NCBI GenBank assembly: GCA_947623705.1
Contig: CANQHT010000029.1
Location: 1-12,737 of the forward strand
From: an uncultured Bacilli bacterium
GTDB taxonomy: Bacteria > Bacillota_I > Bacilli_A > RF39 > UBA660
Direction: 5' to 3'
DNA length: 12,737 bases
The notes under the pieces were generated by a model, which made no database searches, was not told the origin of the DNA, and saw nothing but the letters and a program-made list of their open reading frames with translations. Shown piece by piece: positions 1-7,301 of this stretch. Made by a program: the position numbers and the translations under genes. The stretch's first letter is position 1. The number at the start of each line of letters is the position of its first letter.

Positions 1-7
1 TTCAAGT

Positions 8-40
8 AAAAAACAAAAATGAGCCAGCTTTCGCTGACTC
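8..40 (-). terminator. Intrinsic terminator of the small RNA and of the recG operon
   Basis: On the minus strand an 8-bp stem (40-33 with 28-21, one G-U pair) closes a GAAA tetraloop and is followed by a T-rich tract (T5, then T6 interrupted by a G) running to about position 8. This is a textbook Rho-independent terminator. It ends the short transcript starting near 115 and would also stop read-through from recG. Confidence 0.9.
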
Positions 41-115
41 TTCAGGGGGTTTTGGTTGATTCACTCTCACCTTTGAATTCGTAAGAGTTATCATTAGCAT
101 GACATCTATCATGCT
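8..115 (-). ncRNA. Putative small regulatory RNA (about 108 nt), or leader of a gene beyond the left edge
   Basis: No coding frame explains this interval. A near-consensus promoter (122-150) predicts a start at about 115 and a strong terminator ends it near 8. The RNA would fold into a 7-bp hairpin at its extreme 5' end (115-109 with 102-96, 6-nt loop), a second 8-bp hairpin with one G-U pair (88-81 with 70-63, 10-nt loop), an unpaired linker with a CCCCC run (49-45), then the terminator hairpin with its GAAA loop. A protected 5' end, an exposed C-rich seed and an intrinsic terminator are typical of trans-acting Gram-positive small RNAs such as RsaE/RoxS. I do not recognise a known riboswitch or RNA family in it. 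The alternative is an attenuator leader for a minus-strand gene that starts left of position 1. The transcription unit is well supported; its function is not known. Confidence 0.6.
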
Positions 116-121
116 ATAATA

Positions 122-150
122 ATCATATTATAATAATTTTTCTTTGTCAA
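122..150 (-). promoter_or_regulatory. SigA-type promoter of the small RNA
   Basis: The minus strand reads TTGACA (150-145), a 17-nt spacer, then TATGAT (127-122), which is near-consensus. The predicted start is an A at about 115, immediately before the first hairpin. A perfect 12-bp palindrome, GTTAAATTTAAC, lies just upstream at 160-171, around -45 to -56, where a regulator could bind. Confidence 0.8.
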
Positions 151-185
151 TTAATAAAAGTTAAATTTAACAAAAAAGTGTCTAA

Positions 186-2165
186 TTAATTAATAAAATT
201 TATTTTTTCGACAAGATTTTTATAGTATTCATTAGCTTTATATTCTTCACTTTCAATAAAATTATAACTATCAACTTTGGCTTGTAATAATATTTGATAA
301 TCATTTTTTAAATCCGCAATTTTGAAACTCATTTCGCCACTTTGTCTACTTCCAAATAAATCGCCTTGACCCCGCATTTCAAAGTCTCTTTCACTTATAT
401 AGAAGCCATCATTACTTTCTTCTAAGACTTTTAATCTTTCGGTATCTTTATTACTTACTAAATAGCAATAACTTTGTAAATCACTCCGACCAACCCGACC
501 TCTTAATTGGTGAAGTGTTGCAAGACCAAATCTTTCGGCATTAAATATGACCATCATCGTCGCATTAGCAACATCAATACCGACTTCAATAACTGTAGTG
601 GAAATTAAAATTTTGATTTCGCCATCTTTAAATTTTTGCATTATTTTATCTTTTTCATTTTGTTTTAATTTACTATGAAGTATCGCCATTTCAACTTGAT
701 TATTAAAAGCCATTTGTAATTTTTTTTCTAGCTCTAAAACACTTTTTAAATCTAATTCATCATTATTTTCAATTAAAGGAGAAACAACATAAATTTGATG
801 GCCATTTTTAAGTTCTTCAAGCATTTTATATAGCACATCTTTTATTTCTTCATCCTTTTTAATAATCGTTTTAATTTCTAATCTTCCTTGGGGTTTAGTT
901 TTAATCAAAGTAATATCTAAATCGCCATAGATAGTTAAGGCATAGGTTCTCGGAATCGGCGTAGCGGATAAATATAAAACATCGGGAGTTATTCCTTTAT
1001 CTCTTAAAGTATTTCTTTGACCAACCCCAAAACGATGTTGTTCATCCGTAACAACTAAACCTAATTTTTGGAACTTAACTCCTTCACTTATTAAAGCATG
1101 CGTACCAATAATTAAATCAATTTCGCCGCTTTCTAGTTTTTCATAAATATCTTTTTTTTCTTTAATTTTTAAACTACCTGTTAATAAACCAACTTTAATA
1201 TTAAATTTATCTAAAATATTTTTTAAACTTTTATAATGTTGCTCCGCTAAAATTTCGGTCGGCGCCATTAAAGCACTTTGATAACCACTTAAATAGTTTA
1301 AATAAATCGCAAAAGTTGCCACAATTGTTTTACCACTTCCTACATCTCCTAGAAGAAGCCGATTCATCCGATACTCACTTGTTAAATCTTTATAGATATC
1401 ATCAACACCCGTTAATTGATCTTTAGTTAAAGTAAAGGGTAGAACTGCCATAAAATTATCTTTAGCATCTTTAAATTCATCTCGTTTAATTCCTTTTGCT
1501 TTGTTATTTAATTTTTTCAAATAATTTATTTTAAACATAAAATCAAATAATTCTTCATATTTTAGTCTTAATGAAGCCCCCTTAATATCATTTATCTCTA
1601 AAGGATTATGAATTAATTTAATCGCGGTATTCTTGTTTAAAAAATGATACTTGTCTACTAAATATTCGGGTATCTTATCAAACACTTCGGCACTTTTAAT
1701 CGCTTCACTAATTACTTTACTTAAATAACTATTCTTTATTCCGTTACCTAAATGATATACTGGTTCAATTTTTTTATCTTCAATATTAAACTTAATATCA
1801 CTTGCCACAAAACTATTTTTTAATTTATTATATTTACCCACTAAAACAATTTCTTTATTCAAAGTTAAGTTTTGTTTTAAAAAAGCTCGATTAAATATTG
1901 TTACATTTAAAATCACATTATCACTTAATGCCTTAAAATTTAACCGATTAAAATTTCTTTTGATATATTGGACTCTTGGACTATCAATAACTTGGGCCTT
2001 AATCATCCAACTATCTGTTTCATTAATATTCGCAATTGGAGTAATATTAATAAAATTATACCGATAAGGATAATACTCTAATAAATCATTAACATTATAG
2101 ATATTTAAAGCATTTAACTTTTTAGCATAATCTTGTCCTATCCCTTTAACTACTTGTAATTCCAT
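186..2165 (-). CDS. recG: ATP-dependent DNA helicase RecG
   Basis: RecG is a cytoplasmic superfamily 2 translocase that regresses stalled replication forks and remodels Holliday junctions and R-loops. At 659 residues it is slightly shorter than B. subtilis RecG (about 680). The N-terminal wedge/OB region covers roughly residues 1-235. The helicase core shows Walker A GDVGSGKT (273-280), the DEQH box (374-377), SATP (400-403) and motif VI QLRGRVGR (553-560). The RecG-specific C-terminal signature around ERDFEMRGQGDLFG (592-605) and the following 'SGEMSFKIADL' segment separate it from Mfd and PriA. The ATG at 2165 is preceded by AGGTGG (2175-2170). It starts 12 bp after the sigma factor stop, so it is probably the last gene of the rlmB-sigH-recG operon. 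No domain is missing and all core motifs look intact. Confidence 0.97.
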   Translation of the reverse strand: MELQVVKGIGQDYAKKLNALNIYNVNDLLEYYPYRYNFINITPIANINETDSWMIKAQVIDSPRVQYIKRNFNRLNFKALSDNVILNVTIFNRAFLKQNLTLNKEIVLVGKYNKLKNSFVASDIKFNIEDKKIEPVYHLGNGIKNSYLSKVISEAIKSAEVFDKIPEYLVDKYHFLNKNTAIKLIHNPLEINDIKGASLRLKYEELFDFMFKINYLKKLNNKAKGIKRDEFKDAKDNFMAVLPFTLTKDQLTGVDDIYKDLTSEYRMNRLLLGDVGSGKTIVATFAIYLNYLSGYQSALMAPTEILAEQHYKSLKNILDKFNIKVGLLTGSLKIKEKKDIYEKLESGEIDLIIGTHALISEGVKFQKLGLVVTDEQHRFGVGQRNTLRDKGITPDVLYLSATPIPRTYALTIYGDLDITLIKTKPQGRLEIKTIIKKDEEIKDVLYKMLEELKNGHQIYVVSPLIENNDELDLKSVLELEKKLQMAFNNQVEMAILHSKLKQNEKDKIMQKFKDGEIKILISTTVIEVGIDVANATMMVIFNAERFGLATLHQLRGRVGRSDLQSYCYLVSNKDTERLKVLEESNDGFYISERDFEMRGQGDLFGSRQSGEMSFKIADLKNDYQILLQAKVDSYNFIESEEYKANEYYKNLVEKINFIN

Positions 2166-2177
2166 CGTACCACCTAA

Positions 2178-2813
2178 TTAACTATTTACTTTTATTTCCT
2201 CTAAAATATTTCTAATCTTGGTTTTAATCCGTTGCATTGCATTATCAATTTGTTTGGGTGTTTTATTTAAAATCTTAGCAATCTCTAGATAATTCAAATC
2301 ATTTTCCATTAAAATAAAAACATCATACTCTCTTTTGGTTAAATTTTCTTTAATTGCATTTAATAAATCCGTATAATTTTCGGCATCAATACTATTTTTA
2401 AAGGGATCATGTTCACATTCATCACTTATCGTATCAATTAAATTATTATCACTTTCTCTATATGCAAAATCTAGGGAATATGTATCATTTATTTCTTTAT
2501 ATTTATCCCGGTTATATTTTCTTAAAATACCTTTTAATTTTCTTTCCACACATAAAGTTATAAAGGTTGGCAAACTTGCTTCTTTATTATCGTGATAATT
2601 TTTTAAGGCATCACTAAAACCAACGGAACATTCGCTATATATTTCTTGATAATCTATATTTAAACTAACTAGTCCGGGACGATATTTATGAATTAAGATA
2701 TCAATGATAAATTTATATTTATAGTAAAGTAAGTTTTTCGCTTGCTCATCATCTTCTCTGTATAACATTAATAATTCATAATCATTAGTTTTTTCTAATT
2801 CTTCTTTAGTCAT
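2178..2813 (-). CDS. sigH: RNA polymerase sigma factor, SigH-like (sigma-70 family)
   Basis: This 211-residue protein has sigma region 2 at about 25-100 (core binding and -10 recognition; the segment around SLPTFITLCVERKL matches the SigH pattern) and region 4 at about 150-205, with a helix-turn-helix around YLEIAKILNKTPKQIDNAMQR (174-194). The region 4 wording 'KQIDNAMQRIK' closely resembles B. subtilis SigH ('KSIDNALQRVK'), as does the SLD segment in the linker (113-115). Context agrees: in Bacillus, rlmB (yacO), yacP and sigH are adjacent; here yacP is absent. SigH drives early sporulation and competence genes in Bacilli, but its regulon in this organism is unknown. The start overlaps the end of rlmB by 8 bp and lacks a good Shine-Dalgarno, so translation is probably coupled to rlmB. 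A ComX/SigH-type competence sigma is the main alternative name. Confidence 0.85.
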   Translation of the reverse strand: MTKEELEKTNDYELLMLYREDDEQAKNLLYYKYKFIIDILIHKYRPGLVSLNIDYQEIYSECSVGFSDALKNYHDNKEASLPTFITLCVERKLKGILRKYNRDKYKEINDTYSLDFAYRESDNNLIDTISDECEHDPFKNSIDAENYTDLLNAIKENLTKREYDVFILMENDLNYLEIAKILNKTPKQIDNAMQRIKTKIRNILEEIKVNS

Positions 2814-3471
2814 TTCTTAACATACCATAAATTAATATTGCTGCTGAAGCACTAGCATTTAAACTATTAATTTTTCCTTTCATTGGAATTTTTACTAAGA
2901 TGTCACTATTATCTTTAACAATTTTGCTAATACCTTCACCTTCATTACCGATTACTAGCGCCTTTTTAGTATTGTAATCCACGCTCCGATAATCAACCCC
3001 ATTCATATCCGCCGCATATATAAAATATCCTAAATCTTTTAATTTATTAATCGCATTCGTAATATTACTTACCATAATAATTTTGACATGTTCGATAGCA
3101 CCCACACTTACTTTAACCACCGTATCATTTACTTGGACACTCCGGTTACTGGGAATAATAATTGATTTAATCCCGGCACATTCACAAGTTCTAATTATGG
3201 CCCCGAAATTATGGGGATCTTCTAAATGGTCTAAAATAACTACCATATCGCCTTCTAAATCATTAAGGGTATAATATTCATAATCATATATTTCAATAAC
3301 GACTCCTTGATGATTGCCACTCACCATTTTATCTAATCTACTTTTAGGTACTAATTCATATTTTAAATGTTCTTGTTTTAAATAAGGAATAATTTCATTA
3401 CTACTGATGAATATTTTTCTGATTTTCTTTTTATCTAATTCTTTTAAAACATTTCTTCCATAAACTAGCAT
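2806..3471 (-). CDS. rlmB: 23S rRNA 2'-O-ribose methyltransferase, TrmH/SpoU family (RlmB-like)
   Basis: SPOUT-class methyltransferase that methylates a ribose 2'-O in rRNA; RlmB acts on G2251 of E. coli 23S rRNA. From the ATG at 3471 it has 221 residues, a little shorter than the usual 240-250, with a compact N-terminal L30e-like RNA-binding part (about residues 1-65). The three SPOUT motifs are present: NFGAIIRT (about 88-95), IGNEGEG (about 174-180) and IPMKGKINSLNASASA (about 195-210), which form the knotted SAM site. An ATG also exists at 3477, but AGGGTGA (3484-3478) directly abuts it and sits 7-8 nt from the ATG at 3471. The protein from 3471 starts MLVYGRNVLKEL, as family members do, so 3471 is preferred. 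It is the first gene of the operon with sigH and recG. Its exact target nucleotide cannot be read from sequence. Confidence 0.92.
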   Translation of the reverse strand: MLVYGRNVLKELDKKKIRKIFISSNEIIPYLKQEHLKYELVPKSRLDKMVSGNHQGVVIEIYDYEYYTLNDLEGDMVVILDHLEDPHNFGAIIRTCECAGIKSIIIPSNRSVQVNDTVVKVSVGAIEHVKIIMVSNITNAINKLKDLGYFIYAADMNGVDYRSVDYNTKKALVIGNEGEGISKIVKDNSDILVKIPMKGKINSLNASASAAILIYGMLRND

Positions 3472-3491
3472 AAGCATTCACCCTAAGTTTT

Positions 3492-3520
3492 ATTTTAACA
3501 CAATTTTTTAGACTTGCATA
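3492..3520 (-). promoter_or_regulatory. Candidate promoter of the rlmB-sigH-recG operon
   Basis: The minus strand has an extended -10, TGTTAAAAT (3500-3492), with a poor -35 (TATGCA, 3520-3515) at 17-nt spacing. Transcription would begin near 3485, leaving a leader of only about 14 nt before the ATG at 3471. It lies just after the terminator of the 852-residue gene, so the operon does need a promoter in this interval. Confidence 0.4.
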
Positions 3521-3526
3521 ATATTT
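3512..3526. repeat. 15-bp direct repeat, left copy
   Basis: ACTTGCATAATATTT is identical to 6329-6343, in the same orientation, on the other side of the 852-residue gene. Similarity continues beyond the 15 bases (TTTC, then TTT and ATA matches), so this looks like a decayed copy of the radical SAM promoter: TTGCAT is kept, while the -10 position reads AATATA. Confidence 0.7.
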
Positions 3527-3540
3527 ATTTCATTTCAATA

Positions 3541-3581
3541 TAAAAAAGGAATGCTTAAAAATAATTTTCTTATACATTCCT
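3541..3581 (-). terminator. Intrinsic terminator after the 852-residue gene
   Basis: On the minus strand AGGAATG (3581-3575) pairs with CATTCCT (3553-3547), an inner AAAA/TTTT stem is possible, and a run of six T follows (3547-3542). It lies about 100 bp after the stop at 3684 and before the rlmB promoter, so it separates the two transcripts. Confidence 0.65.
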
Positions 3582-3683
3582 AACATTATTCATATAATTA
3601 TAAATAAAATAAATAACTTTGTATATTAATCTTTTTATTATTCCAATATTCATTTAGCAATTTAGTATAAAATTATTTGTTTC

Positions 3684-6242
3684 CTACTTTTTATGCCTCT
3701 CTGTTTTAGGATGATATGTAAAATAATGATCATAATCCTTCCAATTATTGAGTATAGTAATCATACCAAAGGGTGAGTTTATTAAATTTTCTAACCATTC
3801 TATCTCGGCATCTCTTCTCTCTTCCTCTTCTTTACTAATAATAACTTTTGGATTTCTTCCCCAATATTCTCTAAAACTATGAAGGATAAAATCATCACCG
3901 ACTTTTTTAAGACGATTTTCTACCTTTTGAATATATTCTTCTTCTCTAAATATATTAATTTTATTCAATGACATAGTAATCGAAAAATCTTTAATAGATT
4001 CTGCATTATTAGATTTTAAAACAATTTCAGAAGCCCTAAAAGCATCAAGAATTCCTAGAAATACTAAACGTTCAACTCTAGATACATACCCTGCATCAAA
4101 TAATTTTAATATAAATTCTTCTCCTATTAAATTTAATTTTTCATCATCTTCTTCATCAAATAATTTGGCAAATGTTTCATGGTTGGCTTTCATAAAATAA
4201 TTAATTTGTGACCATTCTTCTGTTGCATCACTAAATGATCTGTTTGTCATTAAATTCCATAATACTTTTAAAGCACTTTCTTTGGCTTCAATAGTTTCTG
4301 AAATTGTTGTATCTTTAAAATAATTTTTAAAATGACTTTGGAATAAATAAAGCCAACCTGAATCTTCCATTTCCATAAATTTTTCTTTAAATTTTTCAAT
4401 ATTTGCTTCTTTAAAAATTGTAGCGAATGCATACATAACTCCTGCATCTCCCGTTTGAATTATAGCATCCCCTAATTTTTCAATATTAGCTCCTTGCATA
4501 TAATAAGCGACATCAAAAATACGATAAGTCTTATAAACACTAGGTTGTGATTGTATTAATGCATTTTCTAATTTTTCTAATTCTACTTTGTCAATATTGA
4601 ATTTTTTGAATTGAGATTCTTTTTTATTTTTCTCAGTAATTTGCTCAGTAGGGTAATAAGAAGAATGCCTATAACAATTTAAACAAATAAGGTCATAAAT
4701 TTCGTAAGGTGTTGGATTTAATTGAATTATGGCATCATTTAATTCAGCAATATTTTCATATGCTCCACTTCGGGCCATTTCCATAATATAATAAATATTT
4801 CCAGTTTTAATTAATGCTTTTTCAAGTTTTTTCATATCTTTTTGGCTAACTGACTCTTTCATAAGCCAACAAATACATTTTGCTTTTTTTTCAGAATTTG
4901 GCAAGTTAACTAGTGCATCTTCTAATTTTTTGAAGCTTTCATAAGAAGGGTTATTACGTATAGCAAATTCAGCAATATACTCAGGGTTTTGAGTTTGAAT
5001 TATCGGTTCAATATATTTGTTAAGATATTTTTCAACAATTTTAGTATCTTCATAGTACTCATCAATTTTATCTTTAGAATCTGGGGCATTTGAACGTTTA
5101 GAAAATTTTCTTATAGATATTTCATAACTGAAACTATGCCAAAAAATTGCAATATAATGTGGATTTTGCATTTCAAATATCATTTTTTCTAAATCTTCTA
5201 CTTTTAATAAATATCTTAAATACCACGTTTCCTTAACAAGTTCGTAAATTCCCCAAAATTTATCACAAGAATTTGGTAAGTTAAATAATGCATCCCTATG
5301 TTTTTTATATTCGCTAGCATCTTCTTTTATATCAGCCCTTAAAGCAAGTTTAACAATTGTTGTAATGTAAGCATCATCATTTTCTTCAACAATTATTTCT
5401 GGTTGATTACTTTCAATAAATGATTCAGTATCATTAAGATTTGGAATGTCTAATTCTTCATCTAATTTCTCAAAATCATCATCTTCTAAAAATGACTCTT
5501 CTTCTTTTGATGTATCTTTTTCTTCAACAATTATTTTTGGTTGATTACTTTCAATAAGTGATTCAGTATCAGTAGGTTTTGAAATTTCCTGTTCTTCATC
5601 TAATTTCTCAAAATCGTTATCTTCTAAAACTGACTCTTCTTCTTTTGGTGTATCCTTTTCTTCAGCAATTATTTCTGGTTGATTACTTTCAGTATGTGAT
5701 TCAGTGTCATTAGGATTTGAATTTTCTTTTTTATTTCCAGAAATAATTTCTGTAGATATTTTTAATGTCCGATCATTTTGTAGAGACATTGTATAAAATT
5801 CTCTAATTTTTCCTTTTGCCCACAATTCTTTTAGTTTTTGATATATTAATTCATCGCTTTTATCATTTATTTCAACCTTATCATCTTCTTTATTATTTTG
5901 TTCTTCTTTTGGTGTGTCTTTTTCTTCAGCAATTGAAAGAGACAATAAATAATCAGCTGGTGTAATATCTTGAAGCAAAATCGTATCATAATTTTTATGA
6001 ACTGAATAAACTAATTTAATTTCGTCTTGAATTTGTGGAAACATTTTATCACTTGGTAATTTTAATTCATACCATTCCACATTAGTATATTTATAAGTTC
6101 TTTTGCCAACAAAATTACCATTTTTTAAAGCAGGATAAATTTCAAATTTTAACTTATCAAAAGCTACCGGATTAAACTTTTCTAATGCCATTTCTAATTT
6201 TTCAAATTGATTTCTTGCATAAATTAAATCGTATTCTTTCAT
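3684..6242 (-). CDS. Hypothetical 852-residue protein with acidic tandem repeats and degenerate helical repeats
   Basis: I do not recognise a named family. No signal peptide or membrane segment is visible, so it is probably cytoplasmic. Three parts can be seen: an N-terminal module (1-105); a low-complexity acidic linker (105-290) with 46-residue tandem repeats (D179-T224, D225-N270, partial from D271) and a related AEEKDTPKEE stretch at 105-114; and a helical region (about 295-850). The helical region carries degenerate repeats of the type 'KLEDALVNLPNS', 'KLEKALIKTGN', 'ELNDAIIQLNP', 'KLENALIQSQP' and 'KLGDAIIQTGDA' (roughly 439-600), suggesting an alpha-solenoid scaffold. There are no nuclease, ATPase or transferase motifs. 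The start is ATG 6242 with an unusual GGGGGT ribosome binding site (6254-6249). It is monocistronic, with its own strong promoter and terminator, and is flanked by 15-bp direct repeats. Base composition matches its neighbours. A binding or effector-like role is possible but not shown. Confidence 0.9.
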   Translation of the reverse strand: MKEYDLIYARNQFEKLEMALEKFNPVAFDKLKFEIYPALKNGNFVGKRTYKYTNVEWYELKLPSDKMFPQIQDEIKLVYSVHKNYDTILLQDITPADYLLSLSIAEEKDTPKEEQNNKEDDKVEINDKSDELIYQKLKELWAKGKIREFYTMSLQNDRTLKISTEIISGNKKENSNPNDTESHTESNQPEIIAEEKDTPKEEESVLEDNDFEKLDEEQEISKPTDTESLIESNQPKIIVEEKDTSKEEESFLEDDDFEKLDEELDIPNLNDTESFIESNQPEIIVEENDDAYITTIVKLALRADIKEDASEYKKHRDALFNLPNSCDKFWGIYELVKETWYLRYLLKVEDLEKMIFEMQNPHYIAIFWHSFSYEISIRKFSKRSNAPDSKDKIDEYYEDTKIVEKYLNKYIEPIIQTQNPEYIAEFAIRNNPSYESFKKLEDALVNLPNSEKKAKCICWLMKESVSQKDMKKLEKALIKTGNIYYIMEMARSGAYENIAELNDAIIQLNPTPYEIYDLICLNCYRHSSYYPTEQITEKNKKESQFKKFNIDKVELEKLENALIQSQPSVYKTYRIFDVAYYMQGANIEKLGDAIIQTGDAGVMYAFATIFKEANIEKFKEKFMEMEDSGWLYLFQSHFKNYFKDTTISETIEAKESALKVLWNLMTNRSFSDATEEWSQINYFMKANHETFAKLFDEEDDEKLNLIGEEFILKLFDAGYVSRVERLVFLGILDAFRASEIVLKSNNAESIKDFSITMSLNKINIFREEEYIQKVENRLKKVGDDFILHSFREYWGRNPKVIISKEEEERRDAEIEWLENLINSPFGMITILNNWKDYDHYFTYHPKTERHKK
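5376..5708 (-). repeat. 138-bp coding tandem repeat (2 full units and 1 partial)
   Basis: Each 138-bp unit encodes 46 residues running from DTES..ESNQP through EEKDT.KEEES to DFEKLDEE. Units occupy 5708-5571 and 5570-5433, and a partial third unit occupies 5432-5376. The encoded segment is strongly acidic and probably disordered, a spacer between two structured regions. Direct repeats in a coding frame can expand or contract by recombination. Confidence 0.9.
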
Positions 6243-6248
6243 TACTAT

Positions 6249-6258
6249 ACCCCCAAAA
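6249..6258 (-). promoter_or_regulatory. Unusual G-rich ribosome binding site of the 852-residue gene
   Basis: The roughly 21-nt leader contains TTTTGGGGGT followed by ATAGTA and the ATG. G5 can pair with the anti-Shine-Dalgarno only through a wobble. The same ten bases can pair with the CCCCC linker of the small RNA at 8-115: nine of ten positions pair, including one G-U. Confidence 0.55.
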
Positions 6259-6269
6259 AATATGGTATT

Positions 6270-6298
6270 AGTATATTATAAATATTAAACATTGTCAA
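6270..6298 (-). promoter_or_regulatory. SigA-type promoter of the 852-residue gene
   Basis: The minus strand reads TTGACA (6298-6293), 17 nt, then TATACT (6275-6270). The predicted start is near 6263, about 21 nt before the ATG. With a consensus -35 and a one-mismatch -10 it should be strong. It is divergent from the radical SAM promoter at 6331. Confidence 0.88.
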
Positions 6299-6328
6299 AT
6301 CTTTCAACTGTTACTTACATTAAAAAAA

Positions 6329-6343
6329 ACTTGCATAATATTT
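6329..6343. repeat. 15-bp direct repeat, right copy
   Basis: ACTTGCATAATATTT, identical to 3512-3526. Here it forms the -35 and part of the spacer of the working radical SAM promoter. Confidence 0.7.
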
Positions 6344-6359
6344 GTTTCTTTTGTATAGT
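6331..6359 (+). promoter_or_regulatory. SigA-type promoter of the radical SAM gene
   Basis: TTGCAT (6331-6336), 17-nt spacer, TATAGT (6354-6359). The predicted start near 6366 lies downstream of the TTG at 6342, which therefore cannot be the initiation codon of this transcript. Confidence 0.8.
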
Positions 6360-6383
6360 ATTTTTAGATTTGGAAGTGCATTT

Positions 6384-7301
6384 ATGTTTAAATATACTTT
6401 AGATAATAAAAGATATCATACTTTAAATTATTTTTATCGGACGAAGTTTAACAATAAAGTTTTTAAAGTTCCCATTGATGCCCACATGAGTTGTCCGAAT
6501 AAAGAAAAGGGGAATGGTTGTATATATTGTGAAGATTATAGTAAAGCAAATATTATAAATAGTAATGAGGATATTAAAGAACAATTTATAAATAATATTC
6601 AAGTATTAGAAAAGAAATGGCCCAATAGTTTTTATATTCCTTATTTTCAAGCCGGAACCAATACTTATGCTCCTTTAGATACATTAAAAGAATTATATGA
6701 AAGTTTATTAAATTATCCGAAAGTTGTGGGCCTAGCAATTGCGACTAGACCAGATGTTTTAAGTAAAGAAGTATTAGATTATTTAGAAGAGTTAAATAAG
6801 AAAACTTTTTTAACTATTGAATTAGGACTCCAAAGTAGTAATGATAAGACTTTAGAATTTATTAAAAGAGGTCATAATGTTGAATGCTTTATTAAAGCCG
6901 TTAAAGAACTTAAGAAAAGACATATTTTTGTTGTAGCACATATTATCAATGGCCTTCCTTATGAAACCGAAGAAGATATGTTAAATACCGTTAAACTTTT
7001 AAATGATTTACAAGTTGATGGCGTAAAAATTCATATGTTATATATTTCAAAAAATACTGAACTAGCGGAAATTTATGCCAAAGAAAAATTCCCAATTCTA
7101 ACTAAAGAGGAATACATTGATATTGTTATTAAAGAATTGGAAATATTAGATGAAAGAATAGTCATTGAAAGAATAACTGGTGACCCGATAAAAGAAACTT
7201 TAATTGCGCCCGAATGGTTATTAAAAAAATTCTGTGTTTTAAATGATATTGATAAAGAAATGGTTAAAAGAAATACTTATCAAGGAAAAAAATTAACATA
7301 A
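6384..7301 (+). CDS. TIGR01212-type radical SAM protein (YtqA/YhcC family)
   Basis: This is a radical SAM enzyme of the Elp3/MiaB-like superfamily that carries a [4Fe-4S] cluster and cleaves S-adenosylmethionine. Counting from ATG 6384 it has 305 residues, the normal family length. The cluster cysteines sit in CPNKEKGNGCIYC near the N-terminus, spaced CX8CX2C, which is shorter than the spacing I recall for the family. Other family features are YFQAGTNTYAP, IATRPD, ELGLQSS and 'HIINGLPYETEEDM'. The longer frame from TTG 6342 is rejected because that codon lies in the promoter spacer, whereas ATG 6384 has GGAAG (6372-6376) 7 nt upstream. From memory, B. subtilis YtqA has been linked to making the mnm5 modification of wobble uridine in tRNA; that role here is inference. 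No ytqB-like methyltransferase is adjacent. It is monocistronic, and convergent with the glycosyltransferase gene. Confidence 0.93.
   Translation: MFKYTLDNKRYHTLNYFYRTKFNNKVFKVPIDAHMSCPNKEKGNGCIYCEDYSKANIINSNEDIKEQFINNIQVLEKKWPNSFYIPYFQAGTNTYAPLDTLKELYESLLNYPKVVGLAIATRPDVLSKEVLDYLEELNKKTFLTIELGLQSSNDKTLEFIKRGHNVECFIKAVKELKKRHIFVVAHIINGLPYETEEDMLNTVKLLNDLQVDGVKIHMLYISKNTELAEIYAKEKFPILTKEEYIDIVIKELEILDERIVIERITGDPIKETLIAPEWLLKKFCVLNDIDKEMVKRNTYQGKKLT

Noticed and set aside
8..115. Known riboswitch (purine, TPP, preQ1, ydaO, fluoride, ZTP) or SRP RNA
   Set aside because: None of the conserved core sequences I know for these classes is present.
3083..3274. Plus-strand open frame of 63 codons
   Set aside because: It lies antisense within rlmB, has no ribosome binding site and encodes no recognisable protein.
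5376..5708. CRISPR-like direct repeats
   Set aside because: The 138-bp units are contiguous coding repeats without spacers.
6342..6383. TTG start adding 14 residues to the radical SAM protein
   Set aside because: The TTG lies within the -35/-10 spacer of a good promoter, and ATG 6384 has a well-placed GGAAG and gives the normal family N-terminus.
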